A stretch of 12,782 nucleotides of DNA from Bacteroidota bacterium (GTDB lineage: Bacteria; Bacteroidota; Bacteroidia; Flavobacteriales_F; PHOS-HE28), in the NCBI GenBank assembly GCA_023430325.1, contig JAEZAU010000006.1, forward strand, positions 1 to 12,782. Direction: 5' to 3'. The notes below the pieces were generated by a model. The model saw only the letters and a list, made by a program, of their open reading frames with translations. It did not search any database and was not told the DNA's origin. Shown here piece by piece: positions 7,731 through 12,782 of the stretch; within the stretch, counting starts at the first letter, position 1; every line of letters begins with the position of its first letter. A program made the position numbers and the translations under genes.

Positions 7731-10052
7731 ATGAAGCTCCATTACGGGATCGCCCTGCTCCTCTCCTGCCCCGCCATCATGGCCCACGCGCAGAATTTCA
7801 CCCTGCCTTCCGAATGGTATTTTACCGATAACGATCGGCAGCTGCATATCGGCGGGCAGCCGGTAACAGGCTTCTATGAGCTGAACACCATCCGGCAGAT
7901 CGAGCTGCAATTCTCCCAACCTGATTGGTGGGACCAGATGACGGCCAATGAGCCCACCAATACGCGCATTCCGGCCACGCTGATCGTGGATGGCGTGCAA
8001 TATGACAGCGTGGGCGTACGATTCAAGGGATCGACAAGCGAAGAGATAGAGACCACCCAGAAAAGATCGTTCAACATCAGTGTGGATCACTACATCGATG
8101 AGCAGAACGTGATGGGATATAACACGATCATTTTGGACAATTGCTCCAACGATCCTTCATTCATGCGCGAAGTGGTCTTCTCCGAGATGATCCGCGATCA
8201 TGTGCCTACTTCCAAGGCGAATTTCTCGCACCTGCAGATCAACGGTGAAAGCTGGGGGCTTTATCCGAGCATCCAGGACCTCAATTCCTCGTTCATGCGT
8301 GAATGGTTCTTCACCAACAACGGAAGCATGTGGCGCGCCGAACGGCCCGATGGTCAGGAGATAGGCGATTGGGGCGATGGCACTGCCGCGCTCAACTGGC
8401 TCGGTCCCGATTCCCTCACCTACCAGGAATTCTATGATCTGGATCGCACCGAACAGTTCCAGCCGTGGGCTCCGTTCGTGAAGATGATCGACAAGCTCAA
8501 CAACACGCCGCTCGCGGTGTTGGAGGACACCTTGAACAAGTACATGGACGTGGATCGCACGCTGTGGTTCCTGGCCGCGGAAAATGCTTTCAGCGATCGC
8601 TCCAGCTACATCCGCAAAGGCAAGGACGATTATTTCCTCTACTATGAGCCGGAAAGCGGTCGCATGAGCACGATCGAATTCGATGGCCGAACCAGCATGC
8701 GGCCGGCGAACGTGATGTGGAGCCCGTTCATGAACGCCGATGATACGAACTTCCCCTTGCTCAATCGCCTGCTTTCCGTGCCATCGCTGCGCCAGCGCTA
8801 CCTGGCACACATGCGCACTTTCATCACAGAGAAATTCCAGTCGGCCGCCTTCAATGCGTTCGTGGATGGATTGGCGAACATGATCGATGCAGAGGTGCAA
8901 GCCGACACCAAGAAGCTTTACACCTATACCGAATTCCTGAACGAGGTCATCGCCATCAAGGAGTTCGTCAATGCCAAGCGCCTTGCGTTGAATTCCAACT
9001 TCGAGATCGGGCAGACCGGTCCGCAGATCAGCAACGTGGAGCATCTGGTGAACGGCATGCCTTGGGCACAGCCGCTGGCCAGCGAACAGGTGAACGTGCG
9101 CGCCACGGTGACCTCGGCATCCGGTATTCTCGCCGTAGACCTTTACTACAGCCCGGGCATCGTAGGCCGCTTCCTGAAGACCACCATGTTCGATGACGGC
9201 GCCCACAACGATGGTTCTTCCGGCGATGGTGTTTACGGAGCCACCATTCCCGCGCAGGGGCCGCTTACACAGGTACGGTATTACATCGCGGCAACGGCCA
9301 ACAACGCCGCGCAAAGCGTCACCTATCTGCCCGCAGGCGCAGAACACAAGGTCTACACATATCTCGTACAGATCCCGGCAATGACAGAGCCGCCGGTACG
9401 CATCAACGAGATCATGGCGCTCAACCTCACGTCCAACACCGATCAGTTCAACGAACATGATGATTGGATCGAACTGTTCAATACCACTGCGCAACCGTAC
9501 GATCTGAGCGGCTTGTACCTCAGCGATAATGGCAGCAACCTCACCAAATGGCAATTCCCGCTCGGCTCGGTGATACAGCCGCTCAGCTACATGATCCTCT
9601 GGGCCGATGATCAGGCTTTCCAGGGGGATGATCACGTGGGTTTCGGTCTCGGTGCCGATGGTGAATCGCTCTGGCTCTCCGATCAATCTGGCGTGCTCAT
9701 GGACCATGTCATCTTCGGGCCGCAGACCGCCGATGTGGCCTACGCGCGCCGCCCCAATGGCGTGGGTCCGTTCGAGTACCAGGAAGCCACCTTCGGCATC
9801 AACAACGACCTGGTCTCCGTACCGGAACTGGATGCCGCATCACCGATCCGCTTCTTCCCGAATCCCGCCAGCCAGAGCCTGACGATCACCAGTGAAACAC
9901 CGATCGATATCACTATCCACAACGCGCTCATGCAAGTGGTATACACCGGCCGCATCAATGCGCGCTCAACGATGGATGTGGCTTCCTGGCCTGCGGGCAG
10001 CTACTATTTGCGGGCAGGAAATACCGTTCAGAAAGTGATGGTGATCCGGTAG
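7731..10052 (+). CDS. CotH kinase family protein with lamin-tail domain and T9SS sorting tail (paralogue 2)
   Basis: The protein has 773 residues from ATG 7731, where a signal peptide (1-21, ending HA-Q) starts. A TTG at 7692 in the same frame would add polar residues and is less likely. Its architecture matches the gene just upstream: CotH-like domain about 50-425 (VGVRFKGSTS, QKRSFNISVDH, INGESWGLYP, IEFDGRTS), beta-sandwich about 450-545 with MFDDGAHNDGSSGDGVYGA (486-504), lamin-tail about 554-690 (VRINEIMALN, DDWIELFN, YDLSGLYLSDN) and T9SS tail 705-773 (IRFFPNPASQ ... VQKVMVIR). In one ungapped stretch (residues 346-400 here, 351-405 upstream) 37 of 55 residues are identical, so this is a tandem duplication. 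The glycine-rich insert of paralogue 1 is absent. Where paralogue 1 has SDDDSY, this copy has SDRSSY, losing two acidic residues in a region near the presumed active site. Confidence 0.88.
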   Translation: MKLHYGIALLLSCPAIMAHAQNFTLPSEWYFTDNDRQLHIGGQPVTGFYELNTIRQIELQFSQPDWWDQMTANEPTNTRIPATLIVDGVQYDSVGVRFKGSTSEEIETTQKRSFNISVDHYIDEQNVMGYNTIILDNCSNDPSFMREVVFSEMIRDHVPTSKANFSHLQINGESWGLYPSIQDLNSSFMREWFFTNNGSMWRAERPDGQEIGDWGDGTAALNWLGPDSLTYQEFYDLDRTEQFQPWAPFVKMIDKLNNTPLAVLEDTLNKYMDVDRTLWFLAAENAFSDRSSYIRKGKDDYFLYYEPESGRMSTIEFDGRTSMRPANVMWSPFMNADDTNFPLLNRLLSVPSLRQRYLAHMRTFITEKFQSAAFNAFVDGLANMIDAEVQADTKKLYTYTEFLNEVIAIKEFVNAKRLALNSNFEIGQTGPQISNVEHLVNGMPWAQPLASEQVNVRATVTSASGILAVDLYYSPGIVGRFLKTTMFDDGAHNDGSSGDGVYGATIPAQGPLTQVRYYIAATANNAAQSVTYLPAGAEHKVYTYLVQIPAMTEPPVRINEIMALNLTSNTDQFNEHDDWIELFNTTAQPYDLSGLYLSDNGSNLTKWQFPLGSVIQPLSYMILWADDQAFQGDDHVGFGLGADGESLWLSDQSGVLMDHVIFGPQTADVAYARRPNGVGPFEYQEATFGINNDLVSVPELDAASPIRFFPNPASQSLTITSETPIDITIHNALMQVVYTGRINARSTMDVASWPAGSYYLRAGNTVQKVMVIR

Positions 10053-10349
10053 GTTTTTTGGGCGAATTCCCGGCAGGGCGCGGCTGCGGCTGCAAGTCCT
10101 CGCCGGCCAAAAGCGCCGGCTGTGGGCTTTCCGCCTTCGCCACTTACGCAGATCGGTAGTGAAAGGGATGATCAGTCTTTCGATCGGACCTTTTTGTTTA
10201 ACTTGGATCCGCGTAAAATTCGATGCGAGAGCATTTGATCGATGGAAAGATCGGCAAAACGTTCGCTTTACGTACCGTAATAGTGAATAAGGCGAAGATC
10301 TGGGCGGGAAGGGATAGTGGAAATACACGAAGATCTTCGGCAACCCTAC
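10053..10349. other. Intergenic stretch between native genes and the cassette array
   Basis: I see no gene in these roughly 300 bases. The left half is G+C-rich and holds stem-loop repeat copy B. The right half is more A+T-rich and contains a short palindrome, TTACG-TAC-CGTAA (10268-10280), and the inverted pair GGCGAAGATCT (10291-10301) / AGATCTTCGGC (10331-10341). That pair lies where the stem of a recombination site would be expected, directly before the first cassette boundary at 10350. There is no integrase gene here, although intI normally lies divergently next to the first site of an integron. The last CGATCG palindrome of the window falls in this stretch, at about 10180. Confidence 0.6.
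10102..10134. repeat. Stem-loop repeat, copy B (loop CAAAAGC)
   Basis: GCCGGC (10102-10107) and GCCGGC (10115-10120) pair around the loop CAAAAGC (10108-10114), followed by GGGCTTTCCGC at 10124-10134. The loop and trailing motif match copy A at 1972-2006, while the stem differs but still pairs. It lies about 50 bases after the stop of the second CotH gene. No T-tract follows, so it is not a clear terminator. Confidence 0.55.
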
Positions 10350-10356
10350 GTTGGCG
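10291..10356 (+). other. Candidate degenerate recombination site at the left edge of the cassette array
   Basis: The right core-like GTTGGCG (10350-10356) is followed by GTAATT, resembling GTTAGCG + GCAATT at 12658. Upstream, GGCGAAGATCT (10291-10301) and AGATCTTCGGC (10331-10341) form an inverted pair with one mismatch. The left core is not recognisable (AGTGAAT or nearby instead of ..YYAAC), so the site may be decayed, or may be a different kind of site such as an attI. The boundary at 10350 is supported independently, because the first ten cassette bases match the left core of the attC at 11562. Confidence 0.42.
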
Positions 10357-11678
10357 GTAATTAAAGAAAACCCGAGCAAAATGAGCAAATTCCTAAAGCT
10401 ATCATTAATAGTTCTGATAGTGTCATGTAGCAATAGCCAGACATCAGAAGACATAGGCAATGATACGGATGTTTTCACTAAGCTCTATTCGGTCGATAAT
10501 GTTGATACTCAGATTTTCACCGTCGACAATTCCGTGGGAGGAATGATTACAGGACGCTTCGGAACAAAGATTCGATTCAATAAGAACACCTTCGTTGACG
10601 ATTCAGGCCTACCTGTGACGGGCACAATCAACTTGGAGTTGAAAGAGGTTTTGACACCGTTGGACATGGTGTTATGTAATCTGACAACTACTTTTAAAGG
10701 AAAACCACTTGAAACAGGTGGGATGATATATGTTAATGCCAAGTCGGGTAACACTAGTCTTTCGCTGGCAGGTGGATCATCATTACTAGTGGCAGTTCCG
10801 ACCGATTCGGTGCTTTCAGGCATGTCAATATTTAGAGGAGATATTGATTCACTAGGGATAACTTGGGCAGATCCTGTTCCTATTGCAAGTGCACAACGCG
10901 ATTCCGTGCCTTGGGATATGAGTGCATTTGAAAAAACCACCAACATCAGATATCGTGTTGAAGGCTTCGACAATGCAGATAATTCACCGAAGGAAGTCCA
11001 GAATGAAGTTGGAAGAATAGCTTGGAAAGGTGACGGATTGAAGATTGCGAGGGATTCTACTTTTCAGGTTGGCGAGTATATCGTACACTTTATTAAGCAA
11101 GAGGAGTTACTTAAATGGAGCGATATATATGTTTCAGAGAAGGGCACCAATTCTTACTTAGAAGACAACAGAACAAACTACATCTTCACACTCAAGAATC
11201 TCGGCTGGGCAAATATCGATAGGCTTTACAACGACCCAAGGACCAAGGAGGTCGAGCTTATAACCAATATCGAAAACCACGCTGATTTTAAACTAGTATA
11301 TGTCACAATGGTAACACAAAGGATGTATTTGCCGGGGTATCAGAAGAAAGATGACACCTTTTCATTTTCTCATGGAGACTACGAAAAGCAGCAGTTACCC
11401 GTAGGTGAGACTGCGACCATCATCGCAACCGCATATAAGGAAGACAAACCCTTTTTTGCGATCAGAACAATTACGATCAAAGAGAAGCAATCCGTAAGCT
11501 GTAAGTTGGATATGGGAACAGTGGAACAACTTAGATCAGAGTTGAAAGAAAAAATATGAACTACCACCAACATGCTCTTGCCGCAAACCGCCCTCGTACC
11601 GTTGCCAACTCCCGTTGAAGGGTGGTACATTTCGTCCTGGAACAAGATCCCCGGCGATCTGCGGCAAGCGCAGGAACG
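10351..11678 (+). mobile_element. Integron-like gene cassette 1 (lipoprotein gene)
   Basis: The unit runs from the T after G10350 to the G of the core GTTAGCA at 11678. It holds one gene in the forward direction with its stop 2 bases before the left core. Its first bases, GTTGGCGGTA (10350-10359), are complementary at 9 of 10 positions to TACCACCAAC (11562-11571), the left core of the attC at its own right end. That is the relation expected for a cassette that was once circular. Base composition is well below that of the DNA to the left, and CGATCG is absent. The left boundary is less certain than the right. Confidence 0.58.
10381..11559 (+). CDS. Hypothetical Bacteroidota lipoprotein (cassette 1 cargo)
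   Basis: The protein has 392 residues from ATG 10381, which begins a lipoprotein signal (K3, K6, hydrophobic 7-14, then SC with Cys16). A TTG at 10351 in frame would bury the signal peptide and is rejected. Residues about 48-168 resemble a beta domain seen in many Bacteroidota lipoproteins: GGMITGRFGTKIRFNKNTF (53-71), GLPVTGTINLELKE (76-89) and KPLETGGMIYVNA (108-120). Residues about 265-368 form a second region with LKNLGWANIDRLYND (271-285) and a beta-rich tail (TMVTQRMYLPGYQKKDDTFS, then ATIIATAYKEDKPFFAIRTI). There is no catalytic motif, and I do not assign a function. The gene lies inside an integron-like cassette and ends 2 bases before the attC left core. No Shine-Dalgarno sequence or clear promoter precedes it, so expression probably depends on upstream transcription or an unrecognised promoter. 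Confidence 0.85.
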   Translation: MSKFLKLSLIVLIVSCSNSQTSEDIGNDTDVFTKLYSVDNVDTQIFTVDNSVGGMITGRFGTKIRFNKNTFVDDSGLPVTGTINLELKEVLTPLDMVLCNLTTTFKGKPLETGGMIYVNAKSGNTSLSLAGGSSLLVAVPTDSVLSGMSIFRGDIDSLGITWADPVPIASAQRDSVPWDMSAFEKTTNIRYRVEGFDNADNSPKEVQNEVGRIAWKGDGLKIARDSTFQVGEYIVHFIKQEELLKWSDIYVSEKGTNSYLEDNRTNYIFTLKNLGWANIDRLYNDPRTKEVELITNIENHADFKLVYVTMVTQRMYLPGYQKKDDTFSFSHGDYEKQQLPVGETATIIATAYKEDKPFFAIRTITIKEKQSVSCKLDMGTVEQLRSELKEKI

Positions 11679-11684
11679 TTAGCA
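11562..11684 (+). other. attC-like recombination site A
   Basis: The left core CACCAAC (11565-11571) and right core GTTAGCA (11678-11684) bound imperfect inverted arms. TGC (11573-11575) pairs with GCA (11670-11672), CTTGCCGCA (11577-11585) with TGCGGCAAG (11660-11668), and CGCC (11589-11592) with GGCG (11653-11656). One base separates the left AAC from the stem, and five (GGAAC) separate the stem from the right GTT. The central region forms its own hairpins, GTACC (11596-11600) / GGTAC (11624-11628) and CAAC (11606-11609) / GTTG (11614-11617). Site length, paired arms, variable centre and position right after a stop codon all fit attC. The right core departs from the classical GTTRRRY at its sixth base. 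Confidence 0.72.
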
Positions 11685-12658
11685 CCAATTTTATGAAGAC
11701 ACATAAACTGACAATATTAATCGGACTTTTAAGCACAATTCTTTTGACAAGTTTTGTGGACGACCCTGACTTTCCCTCTTTACCTAAAATCAAGACAATA
11801 ACGGAATGGAAAGAATGGGCAGACACTTCAAAATATCACGAAAGCAAAAAATGGTTGAAGTCCAGAAGGGAATATTACCCAAATGGACAAATCCAACAAA
11901 CGCTTTATGTAGAGTATAAAGGGGACACAACTGACTTACGAATTTATAAACTCAATAAAGACTCAACAGTTAAAAAGGAAATATGGTATAATAAGTTTTT
12001 GAAAAAATGGATGGATGGAGACACTTATTACTACAATAAGGGAGAAAAACAACCTTATATGACAAACGACCAGAACAACTATAAGTGCTATTACACCTAT
12101 GACAATAAAGGACAACTAATCGGCAAGCTATTAAAGGACGACAAGAAAGAGAGTTTTGCTGAATATGAATACACCTATGACTCTACTGGACTAATGATTC
12201 AACAAATCGAATTCGGTTTCTTTGACGGACAACGTGAAGAAAAAAGAGTTTATGTTTATGAGTATGAAAAAAATAACGCTGGACAAGTAATCAAGAAAGA
12301 GATTTTTTTTGTTCCTCATCACACACAAGAGAGTGTTACAAAGACAGACAAGAAAGGTAATCATCGAACAACTTATTATGGTTTAACTGCAAAGACAAAA
12401 ACAGTAACAGAAACAATCTACTATAATGACAAAGGCGAACGGACAAAAAAAATAGAATACGACAGAGAAAATAAACCGTCAATAATCTGGACTTATGACT
12501 ATGAATATTACAAATAGACAAGAAAAAACTGGTGCTAACACGGGTTTTGCGTCAGGCGGGGTGACGTACAAAATTGGAGCGTTGTGCATCTATTCAAGTG
12601 TAGTTCCAGCAGACAGTTTTGTTCTCCGTAACCCGCCCGAACGCAAAGCCCGAAAACG
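11679..12658 (+). mobile_element. Integron-like gene cassette 2 (exported repeat protein gene)
   Basis: This 980-bp unit lies between the cores at 11678 and 12658 and holds one forward gene starting 15 bases inside. Its first ten core bases, GTTAGCACCA (11678-11687), are the exact reverse complement of TGGTGCTAAC (12530-12539), the left core of its own attC. In the present order that left core pairs less well with the following core GTTAGCGGC (only GCTAAC/GTTAGC). This is the pattern expected if the cassette circle closed with a perfect core before insertion. G+C content is about one third, far below the neighbouring chromosomal genes. Confidence 0.74.
11693..12517 (+). CDS. Exported YD/MORN-like repeat protein (cassette 2 cargo)
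   Basis: The protein has 274 residues from ATG 11693, nine bases after the attC core. Residues 1-20 form a signal peptide or N-terminal anchor (KTHK then a hydrophobic run). An upstream in-frame TTG at 11615 lies inside the attC and is rejected. The rest is rich in Lys, Tyr, Asp and Asn and contains loosely repeated units: REYYPNGQIQ (59-68), YYTYDNKGQLI (133-143), YEYTYDSTGLMIQQIE (158-173), YEYEKNNAGQVIKKEI (189-204), IYYNDKGERTKKIEYD (242-257) and a closing YDYEYYK. Such tyrosine/glycine repeats occur in YwqK-like MORN-variant proteins and in short Rhs/YD-like proteins of Bacteroidota, usually extracytoplasmic and of unknown role. There is no toxin domain, catalytic motif or transmembrane segment after the signal. 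The function remains unassigned. Very low G+C content points to transfer from a different genome. Confidence 0.82.
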   Translation: MKTHKLTILIGLLSTILLTSFVDDPDFPSLPKIKTITEWKEWADTSKYHESKKWLKSRREYYPNGQIQQTLYVEYKGDTTDLRIYKLNKDSTVKKEIWYNKFLKKWMDGDTYYYNKGEKQPYMTNDQNNYKCYYTYDNKGQLIGKLLKDDKKESFAEYEYTYDSTGLMIQQIEFGFFDGQREEKRVYVYEYEKNNAGQVIKKEIFFVPHHTQESVTKTDKKGNHRTTYYGLTAKTKTVTETIYYNDKGERTKKIEYDRENKPSIIWTYDYEYYK

Positions 12659-12664
12659 TTAGCG
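12530..12664 (+). other. attC-like recombination site B
   Basis: The left core TGCTAAC (12533-12539) and right core GTTAGCG (12658-12664) flank strong imperfect arms. CGGG (12541-12544) pairs with CCCG (12649-12652), TTTGCGT (12546-12552) with ACGCAAA (12641-12647), and GGCGGG (12555-12560) with CCCGCC (12632-12637). Between the second and third blocks there are 2 versus 3 unpaired bases. The left AAC is one base from the stem and the right GTT is five bases from it (AAAAC), the same geometry as site A. The variable centre of about 70 bases can pair ACAAAA (12568-12573) with TTTTGT (12617-12622). The site begins shortly after the stop of the cassette 2 gene. Confidence 0.78.
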
Positions 12665-12782
12665 GCAATTCAGAAAATGACACCTGAAGAAGCTCACAAC
12701 CTGATACGAAAGAACTTTATTGAGAAAACTCAAAGGAACTTTGAGTTCCTTGTTGCAGACTTTGGATTCAATGAACCTAAAC
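12659..12782 (+). mobile_element. Start of integron-like gene cassette 3 (continues beyond window)
   Basis: The sequence after the core GTTAGCG at 12658 begins a further compact unit with a gene starting 19 bases inside, as in cassette 2. The post-core GGCAATT resembles the CCAATT of cassette 2 and GGTAATT of cassette 1. The right end lies outside the window. If it is a cassette, an attC whose left core is complementary to GTTAGCGGC should follow the gene. Confidence 0.55.
12677..12782 (+). CDS. Hypothetical protein, N-terminal fragment (cassette 3 cargo, 3' end outside window)
   Basis: Thirty-five codons are open from ATG 12677 to the window edge. The peptide starts MTPEEAHNLIRKNFIEKTQ, then reads NFEFLVADFGFNEPK. 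It has no signal peptide or membrane segment, so it is likely cytoplasmic, unlike the two preceding cassette proteins. The 'F-x-F-L-x-x-D-F-G-F' run is reminiscent of small hypothetical and immunity-like proteins, but it is too short to name. The ATG lies about 13 bases after the attC core and no Shine-Dalgarno sequence is seen. Composition is A+T-rich like the other cassettes. Confidence 0.6.
   Translation, partial: MTPEEAHNLIRKNFIEKTQRNFEFLVADFGFNEPK

Noticed and set aside
8157..9707. 516-codon open frame on the minus strand
   Set aside because: It lies wholly antisense to the second CotH gene, which has a clear signal peptide, domains and sorting tail. The antisense peptide is rich in His, Arg and Ile with no recognisable domain, as expected from the reverse of G+C-rich codons.
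10193..10221. Possible Bacteroidota promoter (TTTG, then TAAAATTC after 17 bases)
   Set aside because: Spacing is shorter than the usual 19-21 and the -7 box differs from TAnnTTTG at two positions. In A+T-rich DNA this could arise by chance.
11615..11692. Upstream extension of the cassette 2 protein to a TTG start
   Set aside because: The extension would be encoded by the attC site and would place a charged segment before the signal peptide. The ATG at 11693 gives a normal exported protein.
1..12782. CRISPR arrays, tRNA or rRNA genes, insertion-sequence transposases, integron integrase
   Set aside because: I looked for regularly spaced direct repeats, cloverleaf-like arms, rRNA-like sequence and recombinase motifs and found none. 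The inverted repeats at the right end are better explained as attC-like sites.

Overview
The window looks like Bacteroidota chromosomal DNA, probably from a Flavobacteriales-like lineage. The evidence is three exported proteins ending in type IX secretion (T9SS) sorting-type tails, a choice-of-anchor L protein, two CotH/lamin-tail proteins, lipoproteins with short lipoboxes, and almost no Shine-Dalgarno sequences before the start codons. All supportable genes lie on the + strand. Positions 1 to about 10,180 are moderately G+C-rich and unusually dense in the palindrome CGATCG. From about 10,350 to the end the DNA is clearly more A+T-rich and lacks that palindrome.

Layout, left to right. (1) The tail of an ArsR/SdpR-type repressor overlaps an SdpI-family membrane immunity-like protein by ATGA, and a strong hairpin runs into the sdpI stop codon. 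(2) A secreted choice-of-anchor L protein is followed by a short intergenic stretch holding two palindromic repeats. (3) A multi-pass membrane protein resembling polysaccharide-assembly (GT-C/EpsG-like) enzymes overlaps, again by ATGA, a YtcJ-type amidohydrolase lipoprotein. (4) Two tandem paralogous secreted proteins each carry signal peptide, CotH-like kinase domain, beta-sandwich domain, lamin-tail domain and T9SS tail. (5) A roughly 300-bp intergenic stretch carries a second copy of one palindromic repeat.

(6) From 10,350 to the end there is an integron-style gene-cassette array. Two attC-like sites (11,562-11,684 and 12,530-12,664) separate three compact cassettes: a 392-residue lipoprotein, a 274-residue exported YD/MORN-like repeat protein, and the start of a third gene. 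The attC reading rests on three observations. Both sites have long imperfect inverted arms around a variable centre. Both show the same 1-nt versus 5-nt spacing between core and stem. The first ten bases of each complete cassette are complementary to the left core of the attC at its own far end (10 of 10 and 9 of 10), as expected if each cassette was once a circle closed at that core. No integrase is visible, so this may be a cassette cluster without its integrase, or the integrase lies outside the window.

The left 10 kb is ordinary accessory cell-surface and secretion content for this phylum. The cassette array at the right end is the most unusual part.
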